Below the pieces are notes generated by a model, which saw only the letters and a list, made by a program, of their open reading frames with translations, was not told the DNA's origin and did no database searches. Below, in pieces: positions 1 to 9,097 of a DNA stretch of 64,000 nucleotides (within the stretch, counting starts at the first letter, position 1; every line of letters starts with the position of its first letter). The stretch comes from Micromonospora phaseoli (GTDB lineage: Bacteria; Actinomycetota; Actinomycetes; Mycobacteriales; Micromonosporaceae). A program made the translations under genes and the position numbers. The DNA lies in contig NZ_FNYV01000003.1 of the NCBI RefSeq assembly GCF_900109115.1, positions 152,843 to 216,842 on the forward strand, in the 5' to 3' direction.

Positions 1-657
1 ACGATCCGCCCGCTCGCCACGGCCAGCCCGCTCGCCACGATCGGCACCCCGATCGCCGCGGTCAGTCCGCTCGGTGCGCTCGCCACGGTCAGTCCGCTCA
101 GTGCGCTCGCCACGGTCAGTCCGCTCGGTGCGCTCGCCACGATCGGCGGCACGCTCGCCACGGTCGGCCCGCTCGGCAGTACGCTCGCCACGGTCGCGAC
201 CGGACCGGCCCTCGGACCGCTCGCCCTCGGCGGCCGGCTCCTCGGTGCGGGTTTCCGCCACGGCGGTCCGGCTGCGCCGGGTACGACCACGGCCCTCGCT
301 CTCGACGCTCGCCGCCGGTTGCTCGGCGCCACGGCGCTCAGCCTCCGGCCGCTCACCCGCGTCCCGTACCTCCGCGTGGACCTCCTCGCGGGCCGGTGCG
401 GCGGCCGCCGCGACCTCGGCCCGTGGTCGAGGGGCCCCGGCGGCGCCGCCCTGCCGCTCGGTGATCGCGCTGATCAGCTCGCCTTTGCGCATGCGAGCCG
501 TGCCCGAGATGCCGAGCGACGCGGCCAGGCTCTGCAGTTCCGGCAGCAGCATCGCCGACAGACCCGTGCCGCTGCGCCGGCGACGGGCAGGGGCAGCGGT
601 GGTGGCATCGCCAGCGACGTTGGAAACATCCGACGTCACGTCGGTGGTGTCGCTCAA
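1..657 (-). CDS. rho: Transcription termination factor Rho, N-terminal part (runs off left edge)
   Basis: Rho is the hexameric RNA helicase that terminates transcription. Only the first 219 codons are in the window. The reading starts at a TTG at 657-655 (MSDTTDVTSDVS), with AAGGAA about 7 nt upstream, which decides the start. Residues about 28-60 match the Rho N-terminal fold (LLPELQSLAASLGISGTARMR). After that comes the long Arg/Glu/Asp-rich disordered insert typical of actinobacterial Rho, here made of RGERTERTD-like repeats. The helicase core lies outside the window. Its position downstream of thrB on the same strand is the usual actinobacterial order. Confidence 0.9.
   Translation of the reverse strand, partial: MSDTTDVTSDVSNVAGDATTAAPARRRRSGTGLSAMLLPELQSLAASLGISGTARMRKGELISAITERQGGAAGAPRPRAEVAAAAAPAREEVHAEVRDAGERPEAERRGAEQPAASVESEGRGRTRRSRTAVAETRTEEPAAEGERSEGRSGRDRGERTAERADRGERAADRGERTERTDRGERTERTDRGERTERTDRGDRGADRGERAGRGERADR
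61..141 (-). repeat. Three 27-bp tandem repeats inside rho
   Basis: Units at 61-87, 88-114 and 115-141 are identical except for one base in the second. Read on the minus strand each encodes nine residues of the type RGERTERTD. They keep the reading frame, so they lengthen the charged disordered insert of Rho in 9-residue steps. Confidence 0.9.
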
Positions 658-953
658 TGGATTCCTTCCCTCGGTAAGGCCGGGGCTGCCCGGAATCGAC
701 AACAGGTGGCCGGGCGGCCTCGGTGCACCCGCCTCGCATGACGCTTCGCGGGAGTCTGTAACACAGCAGCCGGTCGGTAGCCCGACCCACCGGAGGAGCT
801 GGCGAGCGGGTTTCGCCGTCTGCGGCGACCAGTGAAGACTGCGGTGCGGCGTGGGCCTAGGCAGGGGTGACGGGCTTACCGCCGAAAGCTTCGGGGGTGC
901 GCCGACCCGCAGGAGATCGCATGCTTCGCGGCTGTGCTAAGTCTAGAGCGTAA
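658..953. other. Leader region between thrB and rho
   Basis: About 296 bp without a convincing gene. It would form a long 5' leader for rho on the minus strand. The only local structure I could find is a short palindrome with arms CCGAA/TTCGG near 880-892. I do not recognise a known riboswitch or a clear promoter. Confidence 0.5.
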
Positions 954-1898
954 TCAACTCTTCCGACCTGCGGCAACAGGGTCCCGCTCCGCGTGTCCGA
1001 GTCTACCCCGCCCGACCTGTGCGCCGCGTACCTCTACCGCCAACCGTAGCAGTTGCCAGTCTGTTCCCGCATCGAAGCCCTCGGGCAGCTCGGACAGGGC
1101 GAGCACGGTCGGTCCCGCCCCACTGACCACAGCGGCCACGCCAGCCGCACGCAACTCGCTGACCAGGGCCGCCGTCGCCGGCATCGAGGGCGCACGGTAG
1201 TCCTGATGCAGCCGGTCGACGGTGGCCGGCAGCAACAGCGCCGGCTGCGTCGTCAACGCGTGCATCAGCAGCGCTGCCCGACCGGCGTTGAACGCGGCGT
1301 CACCGTGCGGCACGGTCGCCGGCAGCGCCGCGCGGGCCGACGCGGTCAGCCCGCGCTCGGCGGGGACCAGCACCGTCGGGCGTACGCCGTCGCCCACCGG
1401 CATCGACACCGCCCGCGCGCCGGACGGTTCCGTCCAGGCCACGGTGAAACCGCCGAGCAGACAGGGCGCGACATTGTCCGGATGGCCCTCGATCTGGGCG
1501 GCCAGCCGCAGCGCGGCGTCATCGTCGAGACGGCGTTCCCCGTCGATGACCAGCGCCCGGGCCAGCAGCACGCCGGCGACGATCGCCGCCGAGGAGGAGC
1601 CGAGCCCGCGCGCCTGCGGGATGCGGTTCACGCACTCCACCGCCAGCCCCGACGGCTGTCCGCCGAGCACGTCGAAAGCCGCCCGCATCGCGCGGACCAC
1701 CAGGTGCCCGTCGTCGGCCGGCAGCTCGCCGGCGCCCTCTCCGGTCACCGACACGGCCACGCCACCGGCCGTCACCTCAGCGGCGACGTCGTCGTGCAGC
1801 GCGAGGGCGAGGCCGAGCGCGTCGAAGCCCGGGCCCAGGTTCGCACTGGTGGCCGGGACCCGGACCCGGACCGGGCCGGCGGCGAATGTGGTCGGCAC
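954..1898 (-). CDS. thrB: Homoserine kinase
   Basis: A 314-residue GHMP-family kinase that phosphorylates homoserine with ATP in the step before threonine synthase. The N-terminal strand and the PATSANLGPGFD motif (residues 15-26) are typical of ThrB. The phosphate-binding GHMP loop PQARGLGSSSAA is at 94-105. The start follows the MFS gene by only 9 bp on the same strand, so it can be co-transcribed with the efflux genes upstream. In many actinobacteria thrB instead follows thrC directly; here about 7 kb of transport genes lie between them. Confidence 0.95.
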   Translation of the reverse strand: MPTTFAAGPVRVRVPATSANLGPGFDALGLALALHDDVAAEVTAGGVAVSVTGEGAGELPADDGHLVVRAMRAAFDVLGGQPSGLAVECVNRIPQARGLGSSSAAIVAGVLLARALVIDGERRLDDDAALRLAAQIEGHPDNVAPCLLGGFTVAWTEPSGARAVSMPVGDGVRPTVLVPAERGLTASARAALPATVPHGDAAFNAGRAALLMHALTTQPALLLPATVDRLHQDYRAPSMPATAALVSELRAAGVAAVVSGAGPTVLALSELPEGFDAGTDWQLLRLAVEVRGAQVGRGRLGHAERDPVAAGRKS

Positions 1899-1907
1899 CC
1901 GCTCATG

Positions 1908-3149
1908 CTAGGGCAGCGCGGCGCGCTGCGGCGGGGCGGCCGGTGCGCTGAGCGAGAGGTTCCGGGTGGCGACCCGCCAACCGATCGCGTAGGTCAGGGT
2001 GACCAGGCCGCAGCCGGCCAGCACGACCCGCTCGTCCACCACGTCGACCACCGCCGCCACCGCCAGCTGGCTGACGGAGATCGCCAGGGTCGCCAGCATC
2101 ATGTCGGTGGCGAAGACCCGGCCCCGCAACCGGTCCGGCACCTCACCCTGCAACGCGAAGTTCGACATCACCCAGTTGCTGCCGCCGGCGAAGTGCGCCA
2201 CGAAGACCAGGACGAGCACCAGCGGAAACCAGCTCACCAGCGAGGTACCGAGGTAGGCCAGACCGTACGCCGACATGGACAGTGCCAGCCCGGGCAGCAG
2301 CCAGGCGCGCCTGGTCAGCAGCCGGCGCATCAGGATCGGGCCGACCAGGGCGCCGGCACCGCGTACGGCGAACAGCAGGCCGGCGCCGAGCGCGCCCACC
2401 CCGTACACCCCGGCGAGCAGCGGGAAGACGGTCAGCACGCCGTTGCCGAGCCCCACCGCCGACTTCACTGTCACCAGTGCCAGAACCCGCGGGCGGTGCC
2501 CGATGTAGGCCAGCGCCTCGCGGATGGCCGCCCAGGTCTGCGGCGTACCATCCGGTTCGCGCGGCGCCTGCAACGGCCGTCGGATGAGCGTGGCCAGGCC
2601 CGCGGCGACCACCAGCCCCACCGCGCCCACCCAGAAGCACACGTACGGCCCGGCGACGGCGCTGAGCACGCCGCCGAGCGACGCGCCGACGATGGTCATC
2701 GTGCCCCAGGCCGACCCGGCCACCGCGATGCCCGCGGCCATCTCCTCCGGGTCGAGCACGTTCGGCAGGGCGGCCTGCGCCGCCGGTGAGTAGAACGCCT
2801 TGGCCACCGCGACCACGCCGATGCCGAGCATCGCCAGCCAGGCCGTGCCGGCGCTGCGTACGCCCAGCAACAGCAGCACACCGACCAGCGCCGCCACGTT
2901 CGCGACAATCATGATCTTACGCCGGTCGAACCGGTCCGCGATGGTGCCCGTGTACGGCAGCAGCAACGCCACGATGCCGGTGTCCACGGCGAGCACCAGG
3001 GCACCCCACACCCCACTGCCGGTCAGCTTCGGCAGCAGCACGAGCAGCGGCACCATGACGAACCAGTCGGCGCCGAAGACCACCAGCTCGGCCAGGAACA
3101 GGTTGCGGAAGTTCCGGTTGCGGGTGAGTACCGAGAGGGTGGACGCCAC
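1908..3149 (-). CDS. MFS transporter
   Basis: A 413-residue major facilitator protein with about 12 hydrophobic segments and the cytoplasmic loop GTIADRFDRRKIMIVAN (about 60-76), which resembles the MFS motif A. The nearest familiar type is the MFS_3 / enterobactin-exporter-like group, so drug or small-molecule export is likely, but the substrate cannot be read from the sequence. It starts with GTG at 3149 behind an AGGG about 8 nt upstream. It lies 74 bp downstream of the RND gene and 9 bp upstream of thrB, in the same direction. Confidence 0.85.
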   Translation of the reverse strand: MASTLSVLTRNRNFRNLFLAELVVFGADWFVMVPLLVLLPKLTGSGVWGALVLAVDTGIVALLLPYTGTIADRFDRRKIMIVANVAALVGVLLLLGVRSAGTAWLAMLGIGVVAVAKAFYSPAAQAALPNVLDPEEMAAGIAVAGSAWGTMTIVGASLGGVLSAVAGPYVCFWVGAVGLVVAAGLATLIRRPLQAPREPDGTPQTWAAIREALAYIGHRPRVLALVTVKSAVGLGNGVLTVFPLLAGVYGVGALGAGLLFAVRGAGALVGPILMRRLLTRRAWLLPGLALSMSAYGLAYLGTSLVSWFPLVLVLVFVAHFAGGSNWVMSNFALQGEVPDRLRGRVFATDMMLATLAISVSQLAVAAVVDVVDERVVLAGCGLVTLTYAIGWRVATRNLSLSAPAAPPQRAALP

Positions 3150-3223
3150 CAGCGGACCCTACCGGGCCGCCGCCGGCCGCCGAGTCGGCGTACGGACACC
3201 GCCCCCAGCGGCCGGACGAGCGG

Positions 3224-6200
3224 CTACTCCCCCTTGGGGAAGGGAGAGTTGCGGCCCTTCGGCAGCCGGAGCACCTCGAACTGGTCGGTGTTCTCGATCA
3301 GCGCCCCGGAGGGCGCCGCCGGGACCGGCCGGCTCTCCGCGGCGCTCGCGGCACCGACCCCGGCCGCCACCGGAACCCGGTCGGTCGGATCCGGCTCGGT
3401 GCCCGCCGCAGGAGCACCCTCCGACGCCGGGCGCTCGTCGCCGCCACCTGCGCCGAAGCGCCGTCGACGCCAGGCGCCCCACGACATCTTGGTGTCCTCC
3501 ACCATGGCGTACAGCGTGGGCACCAGGATCAGCGTGAGCAGGGTGGAGGAGAGCAGTCCACCGATCACCACGAGCGCCAGCGGGCGGGAGATGAACCCGC
3601 CCTCGCCGGTGAGCCCGAAGGCCATCGGCGTCAGCGCGAAGATGGTGGCGATCGCGGTCATCAGGATCGGCCGCAGCCGGTGACGTCCGCCCTCGACCAC
3701 CGCCTCCCGGACACCCATCCCCCGGGCGCGGTACTGGTTGACCAGGTCCAGCAGCACGATCGCGTTGGTCACCACGATGCCGACCAGCATGAGCACGCCG
3801 ATCAGCGCCGGCACGCTCAGGGCGGTGCCGGTGGCCAGCAGCAGGGCGACCGCACCGGTGGCCGCAAACGGGATGGAGACCAGCAGGATCAGTGCCTGGA
3901 CCACGCTACGGAACGTGGCCATCATGATCAGGAAGACGATCGCGATCGCGGCCAGCACGGCCAGGCCCAGGTCCGCGAAGGTCTCCCGCTGCTCGGCGCT
4001 GACGCCACCGAGAGTGAGCGTGGCCCCGGGCACGTCGATCGCGTCGAGCTCGCGTTGCAGCTCGGTGCTGATCGCGCCGAGGTCGGAACCGGCGACCGTG
4101 CCGGTCACCGTGACGCTGCGCTCGCCGTCGATCCGCCGTACCTGCTGCGGTCCCTCGGCCTCGACGACATCGGCGACGTCGTCCAGCTTGAGCGGGCCGA
4201 CCGGCAACGCCCGCAGCTCCTCCACCGTCGCCGGCGGCTGCGCGGAAAGGCGCAGCACCACGTCCCGCGCGTCGCCGTCGATGGTCAGCTGCCCCAGCGG
4301 CGTACCGCGGAACGCCTGCGACACCAGCTGGCCGACCGCGGCCTCGGTGAGCCCGGCCCGGCTGACCGCCTCGCGGTCGACGGTCACGTCGACGCGCGGT
4401 ACCCGGTCGGCGAGGGTGCTCGAGACGTCCTCGACGCCCTGGATGCCGGCCAACGCGGTCCGGGCCCGCTCCGCGGCGGCGGCGAGCGCCTCCGGGTCGG
4501 CCGCCCGCACCACCACGGCCAACTCGTTGCCGGACGCACCGCCCTGACCGGCCGGGAAGGTGATCTCGCCAGCCTCGGAGCCGAGCGCCGCGAACCGGTC
4601 CCGCAGGACTCCGCGCATCTCCTTGGCGTCGGTCTCCTCGCCGAGCAGCAACGCGTAGCTGGCCACGTTGTTGCCGGCGCTGCCGGCCCAGGGCGTGTCC
4701 CCACCGCCGGCGGTGACCTGGTACGACTGCACTCCCGGGGTATCCGCCAGCACCGCCTCCACGCGACGGGCCGCCGCGTCGGTGCCGGCCAGACCGGTGC
4801 CCACCGGCAGCTCCTGCCGGATGTTGAGGGTGTCCTGGCCGGAGTCGTCCAGAAAGTTGGTCTCCAACTGGCGGGCCAGGCCGAAGGTGCCGACCAGCAC
4901 CAGCAGGCCCGCTGCCAGGGTCGCCCACCGGTACGCCCGCCGGCCGGTCGCGAACCGGATGACCGGCAGGTACGCCCGCTGCAACGGGCTGCGCAGCTCG
5001 CGCTCCTCGGCGGCCCGGCGCACGGCCGCCGCGTCGACCGCGCCGGTCACCGGCTTGAGGAACCAGTACGCCAGCACCGGGATCACCGTCAGCGACACCA
5101 GCAGCGAGGCGAGCAGCGCCACGGTGACCGTGATCGCGAAGGGCGCGAAGAGCTGACCGACGAAGCCGCCGACGAGTGCGATCGGCGCGAAGACGGCCAC
5201 CGTGGTCAGCGTCGAGGCGGTGACCGCGCCGGCCACCTCACGGACGGCGGTGAGGATCGCCTCCCGCTTCGGTCCGCCGTACGACAGGTGGCGTTTGATG
5301 TTCTCCAGCACCACGATCGAGTCGTCCACCACCCGGCCGACCGCGACCGTCAGCGCGCCGAGAGTGAGCAGGTTGAGCGAGTAGTCGCCGATCCAGAGGG
5401 CGATCAGCGCGACCACCACCGACAGCGGGATGGAGACCGCGGTGACCACCGTGGAGCGCACCGACAGCAGGAACACCAGGATGACCACCACGGCCATGAT
5501 CAGGCCGAGCAGGCCCTCGGTGCTCAGCGTCTCGATGGACTTCTCCACGAACGGTGCCTGGTCGAGCACGACGGTCAACTCGGCCCCGGTGGCGGCCCGC
5601 AGGTCGGCGAGGCGGTCGGCGACCGCGTGCGAGATGTCCACCGCGTTGCCGTCCGGATCCGCGGTGACCGCGATGCCCAGGCTCTCCCGACCGTTGGTAC
5701 GGGTGATCGCGGTGGCCGGGGCGAGCTGCTCGGAGACCGTGGCGACGTCGCCGAGACGCACCGGCCCGGCCTTCTTCACGGGCGGGGCGACGATCACCTC
5801 GCGCAGCTCCTCCACACTGGTCAACGGCGCGCCCACCTGCACCGGGAGTGCCCGGTCGCCGTCGCGCACGGCACCGGCCGGCACCGCCACCCCGTTGGCC
5901 TTGAGCGCGGTGCCGATGACCGTCGGCTGCAGCTTCGCGCGGGCCAGCTTGGCCGCGTCTGGCGTGATCACCACGAGGTCGTCCCGTACCCCGGTCAACT
6001 CGACGCCGCGGACGCCCTCGATCGCCTCCAACTCCGGCACCACGGTGTCGCGCAGCTTCGCGGCGAGCGCCCGCTCGTCGCCGTCGCCGGCGGCGGCCAG
6101 CACCACCGCCGGCAGGTCGTCGGTGCTACCCGCGATCACCTGCGGGTCGACGCCGTCGGGCAGCTGGGTACGGCTCAGCGCGGTCTGCATCTGGCCGACC

Positions 6201-6514
6201 ACGTCGTTGAGGTCGGTGCCGAACTCGTACTGCACCTGGACGGTGGTCAGGCCCTCCCGCGAGGTCGAGATCACGGTGTCGAGGCCACCGATGCCACGCA
6301 GGCTGTTCTCGATCGGCTCGGTGACCTGGGTCTCGACGACCTCCGGAGCGGCACCGGGGTACGGGGCCACGATGAACGCGGCCGGGAACTCCAGTGACGG
6401 TAGAAGTTGCTGCTTCAGCGACGGTACGGCGTACACACCCAACGCGGTGGTCACCACCGCGATGAGGGCTACCAGCCCCCGGTTGGCGAGGCTGAATCTG
6501 GCGAGCAGCGACAT
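3224..6514 (-). CDS. RND (AcrB/HAE1-type) efflux transporter
   Basis: A 1096-residue proton-driven exporter of the ACR_tran family. The N-terminus (MSLLARFSLANRGLVALIAVV) is the first membrane segment. Two large extracytoplasmic loops separate two blocks of membrane helices, and the fourth-helix proton-relay pattern RVVDDSIVVLENI is present. The last 65 or so residues are a Pro/Ala-rich cytoplasmic tail. No membrane-fusion or outer-membrane partner is nearby, as expected for a Gram-positive. The ABC transporter gene ends 9 bp upstream, so the two are almost certainly one transcript under the divergent TetR regulator. Confidence 0.93.
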   Translation of the reverse strand: MSLLARFSLANRGLVALIAVVTTALGVYAVPSLKQQLLPSLEFPAAFIVAPYPGAAPEVVETQVTEPIENSLRGIGGLDTVISTSREGLTTVQVQYEFGTDLNDVVGQMQTALSRTQLPDGVDPQVIAGSTDDLPAVVLAAAGDGDERALAAKLRDTVVPELEAIEGVRGVELTGVRDDLVVITPDAAKLARAKLQPTVIGTALKANGVAVPAGAVRDGDRALPVQVGAPLTSVEELREVIVAPPVKKAGPVRLGDVATVSEQLAPATAITRTNGRESLGIAVTADPDGNAVDISHAVADRLADLRAATGAELTVVLDQAPFVEKSIETLSTEGLLGLIMAVVVILVFLLSVRSTVVTAVSIPLSVVVALIALWIGDYSLNLLTLGALTVAVGRVVDDSIVVLENIKRHLSYGGPKREAILTAVREVAGAVTASTLTTVAVFAPIALVGGFVGQLFAPFAITVTVALLASLLVSLTVIPVLAYWFLKPVTGAVDAAAVRRAAEERELRSPLQRAYLPVIRFATGRRAYRWATLAAGLLVLVGTFGLARQLETNFLDDSGQDTLNIRQELPVGTGLAGTDAAARRVEAVLADTPGVQSYQVTAGGGDTPWAGSAGNNVASYALLLGEETDAKEMRGVLRDRFAALGSEAGEITFPAGQGGASGNELAVVVRAADPEALAAAAERARTALAGIQGVEDVSSTLADRVPRVDVTVDREAVSRAGLTEAAVGQLVSQAFRGTPLGQLTIDGDARDVVLRLSAQPPATVEELRALPVGPLKLDDVADVVEAEGPQQVRRIDGERSVTVTGTVAGSDLGAISTELQRELDAIDVPGATLTLGGVSAEQRETFADLGLAVLAAIAIVFLIMMATFRSVVQALILLVSIPFAATGAVALLLATGTALSVPALIGVLMLVGIVVTNAIVLLDLVNQYRARGMGVREAVVEGGRHRLRPILMTAIATIFALTPMAFGLTGEGGFISRPLALVVIGGLLSSTLLTLILVPTLYAMVEDTKMSWGAWRRRRFGAGGGDERPASEGAPAAGTEPDPTDRVPVAAGVGAASAAESRPVPAAPSGALIENTDQFEVLRLPKGRNSPFPKGE

Positions 6515-6523
6515 CGGTGTGAC

Positions 6524-8443
6524 TCACTCCTGAGGGAGGCGGTCGAGGGGTAGGAGCAGTGTGCCCGACCCGGTCCGCCCGCCGACCTCCGGGGCGGGCG
6601 CGGTTCCGCTGGTGCCGATGCGCAGCGACGCCACCAGGTCCCGGTACAGCTCATCGCCGTGCAGCAGGGTCGCGTGGTCGCCGACAGCCCGGATCCGACC
6701 GCGGTCCATCACCACGATCTGGTCGGCGTCGAGCACGGTGGACAGCCGGTGGGCGATGGTCACCACCGCGCCCGAGGCGGCCCGTTGCCGGACGCACCGG
6801 GCGATCGCCGCCTCGGTCAGCCCGTCGACCTGCGAGGTCGCCTCGTCGAGCAACAGCACGTCCGGGGTACGCAGCACGGCCCGGGCCAGCGCGATGCGCT
6901 GACGCTCACCGCCGGAGACGGTGGTGGCGGTCAGCGGCGTGTCCAGGCCGAGGTCCAGCGCAACGACCTTGTCGTGCAGGTCCACCGCGCGCAGCGCGGC
7001 CCACAGTTCGGCGTCGGTGGCGTCCGGATGGGTGAAGCGCAGGTTGTCGCCGATCGTGCCCGGTACGACCGGCGCCTCCTGCTCGACGTAGGCCAGCCGG
7101 CCCCGGATCTCGCCGGGGGTGTGGTCCGGGTAGGCCCTGCCGTCCAGCAGCAGCCGGCCCCGCTCCGGTTCGAGGAAGCGCAGCAGCAGCGAGAAGAGGG
7201 TGGTCTTGCCCGCGCCGGAGGGCCCGACGATCGCGGTGTGGCCGACCCGGGGGATCTCCAGGTCGATGTCGCGTACCGCGGGCGGCACCCCCGGGGCGTA
7301 CCGCGCGGTTACCCCCCGGAAAGCCAGTACGGCGGCGGAACGCGGCGGCTCAGCTCGCGCGGCATGCCCGGGAGCGGCCTGCCCAGCCGGCGCGGTGCCG
7401 GCCGCCGGTCCGCCGGGCTCGACCGCGATGGCCTCGATCTCCCGCAGCCGGCCGGCCGCCGCGATGCCGGCCTGCATGGCGGTCATGTTCTGGGTCAGCT
7501 CACTGATCGGGCCCATCAGCTGGAAGGCGTAGAGCAGGAAGGCGATCAGCGTGGAGACCTCGATCAGGCCCCGCTCGGCGCGGGCGGCGCCGAATCCGAG
7601 GATGACGATCACGGCGAGTTGGATGCCGGTCCAGGAAGTGGTCCAGACCAACGCGGCGCGCCGGGCGGCGTGGATGCCGTGCCGCGCCGAATCCTCGGCG
7701 TGGGTGGTGATCAGCGTTGCCTGGCGCTGCTCGGCTCGGCTGGCCTTGACCGTCCGGATGGCGCGCAGCGAGCCCTCCAGTGCCCCACCGAGGCGTCCCA
7801 CCGACTCCTGCGCCGCCTCCTGGGCCCGGCCGATCGACGGCAACAGCAGCCCCATCAGCACCGCGACGGCGACCACCGCGATCATGGTGATGCCCAGCAG
7901 CACCACATCCAGCGTGCCCATCAGCACCAGCGTCCCGAGCAGCGCCACCGCACCGTTGATCAGCCCGACGAGGCTACCGGAGGCCTGGTGCAGCAGGCCC
8001 GGGTCGGAGGTGGCCCGGGTGACCAGCTCACCGCCGGACCGGCGGGTCAGCTGATCGATCCGGGCGACGAAGTAGCGCCGGATGACCCCGGCCCGCGCGT
8101 CGAGCACCACCCGCTCGGCGATGCCGCCCATCAGCATCCACTGCCACAGCGAGATGGCGGCGCCGACGACGACGAGGGCCAGCAGCACGGTCACCGGGCG
8201 GGCCAGCGAACCTCCGGTGCCGAGAGTGTCCAGCACCCATTTGGTCACCAGCGGGGTGGCCAGCCCGGCCGCGTTGGCCACCAGGCCGAGCAGCAGCCCG
8301 AGCAGCATGGCCGGCCAGTGTGGCCGGAGGTACGCCAACAGCAGGCCGGTGCGGGCCCGCTGCTCGGCCGGCTCGGGATCGGCACCGGCCGGCTGAGCCT
8401 CCGGCTGAGGGTCGGTCTGGGCGGGAACGGCGGTCTCAGTCAC
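6524..8443 (-). CDS. ABC exporter, fused membrane and ATPase domains
   Basis: A half-transporter of 639 residues. Membrane domain about 40-330, ATPase domain about 385-620 with Walker A GPSGAGKTT, signature VSGGERQRIALARA and Walker B VLLLDEATS. It should act as a dimer and is of the multidrug/lipid exporter type. I prefer the GTG start at 8443 (MTETAVPAQTDPQ). The alternative ATGs at 8461 and 8458 fall inside the 18-bp palindrome and would add only six residues. First gene of the efflux block, divergent from a tetR gene. Confidence 0.9.
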   Translation of the reverse strand: MTETAVPAQTDPQPEAQPAGADPEPAEQRARTGLLLAYLRPHWPAMLLGLLLGLVANAAGLATPLVTKWVLDTLGTGGSLARPVTVLLALVVVGAAISLWQWMLMGGIAERVVLDARAGVIRRYFVARIDQLTRRSGGELVTRATSDPGLLHQASGSLVGLINGAVALLGTLVLMGTLDVVLLGITMIAVVAVAVLMGLLLPSIGRAQEAAQESVGRLGGALEGSLRAIRTVKASRAEQRQATLITTHAEDSARHGIHAARRAALVWTTSWTGIQLAVIVILGFGAARAERGLIEVSTLIAFLLYAFQLMGPISELTQNMTAMQAGIAAAGRLREIEAIAVEPGGPAAGTAPAGQAAPGHAARAEPPRSAAVLAFRGVTARYAPGVPPAVRDIDLEIPRVGHTAIVGPSGAGKTTLFSLLLRFLEPERGRLLLDGRAYPDHTPGEIRGRLAYVEQEAPVVPGTIGDNLRFTHPDATDAELWAALRAVDLHDKVVALDLGLDTPLTATTVSGGERQRIALARAVLRTPDVLLLDEATSQVDGLTEAAIARCVRQRAASGAVVTIAHRLSTVLDADQIVVMDRGRIRAVGDHATLLHGDELYRDLVASLRIGTSGTAPAPEVGGRTGSGTLLLPLDRLPQE

Positions 8444-8450
8444 CCCGCAA

Positions 8451-8468
8451 TGGAACATCACTGTTCCA
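8451..8468. promoter_or_regulatory. Candidate TetR operator
   Basis: A perfect inverted repeat, TGGAACA-TCAC-TGTTCCA, immediately upstream of the ABC gene start and 47 bp from the start of the divergent tetR gene. Its position over the likely transcription start of the exporter operon fits repression by the adjacent regulator. Binding is inferred, not shown. Confidence 0.7.
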
Positions 8469-8515
8469 CTACGGGCAAGCTAAATTCCGAATCTGGACAT
8501 TGGTAACCTCTGGCC

Positions 8516-9082
8516 GTGGTGACTACCGAGGAGAGCGGCAGCCGGGCGCGGACCCGGCAGGCCATCCTGCAGGCGGCGATCGAGGTGCTCAGCCGCAACC
8601 CGGCCGCCAGCCTGGCCGAGATCGCCACCGCCGCCGGTGTCGGCCGCACCACCCTGCACCGCTACTTCGCCGAGCGGTCGGACCTGCTGGCCGGCGTGGT
8701 CGCCGAGGGCGTCACCCGGCTGAACCGGGCCACCCGCCGGGCGCGGTTGGACTCCGGCAGCGGCGCCGAGGCCCTGCACCGGCTCTGCGCCGAGTACTTC
8801 GAACTGGGCGACCTGCTCTCGCTGATCTTCGCCGATCCGCAACTGGTCGCCGACCCGGCCTGGGCCACCGAGGTCTGCGACGACGACTTCCACGGCGTGG
8901 TCGCCCGGGGCCACGCCGACGGCAGCATCGACCCGGCCCTACCCTCGACGTGGTTGCAGTCGGTGCTCTGGGCACAGCTCTACGCGGGCTGGAGCTACCT
9001 GGCCGAACACGACGTGTCGCGACACGAGGTGCTCGGCCTGGTCACGCGTACCGTCGCCGGAGCCGTCGCCCTCCGCCGCTGA
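8516..9082 (+). CDS. TetR-family transcriptional regulator
   Basis: A 188-residue protein with an N-terminal TetR helix-turn-helix (ARTRQAILQAAIEVL, then IATAAGVGRTTLHRYFAERSDL, about residues 12-57) and a helical ligand-binding domain. It is divergent from the ABC/RND exporter operon and probably represses it through the palindrome at 8451-8468. Starts at GTG 8516, with a second GTG directly after it. A GGTAAC about 8 nt upstream could be a -10 box giving a nearly leaderless message. It converges with thrC, with 15 bp between the stops. Confidence 0.9.
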   Translation: MVTTEESGSRARTRQAILQAAIEVLSRNPAASLAEIATAAGVGRTTLHRYFAERSDLLAGVVAEGVTRLNRATRRARLDSGSGAEALHRLCAEYFELGDLLSLIFADPQLVADPAWATEVCDDDFHGVVARGHADGSIDPALPSTWLQSVLWAQLYAGWSYLAEHDVSRHEVLGLVTRTVAGAVALRR

Positions 9083-9097
9083 CCCGCCCCCGCCGGC

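Noticed and set aside
658..953. Riboswitch in the rho leader
   Set aside because: Only a short palindrome found; no known riboswitch core could be matched by eye.
3680..6397. 905-codon open frame on the plus strand opposite the RND gene
   Set aside because: His/Arg/Gln-rich shadow of a high-GC gene; no domain, and the minus strand encodes a complete RND transporter.
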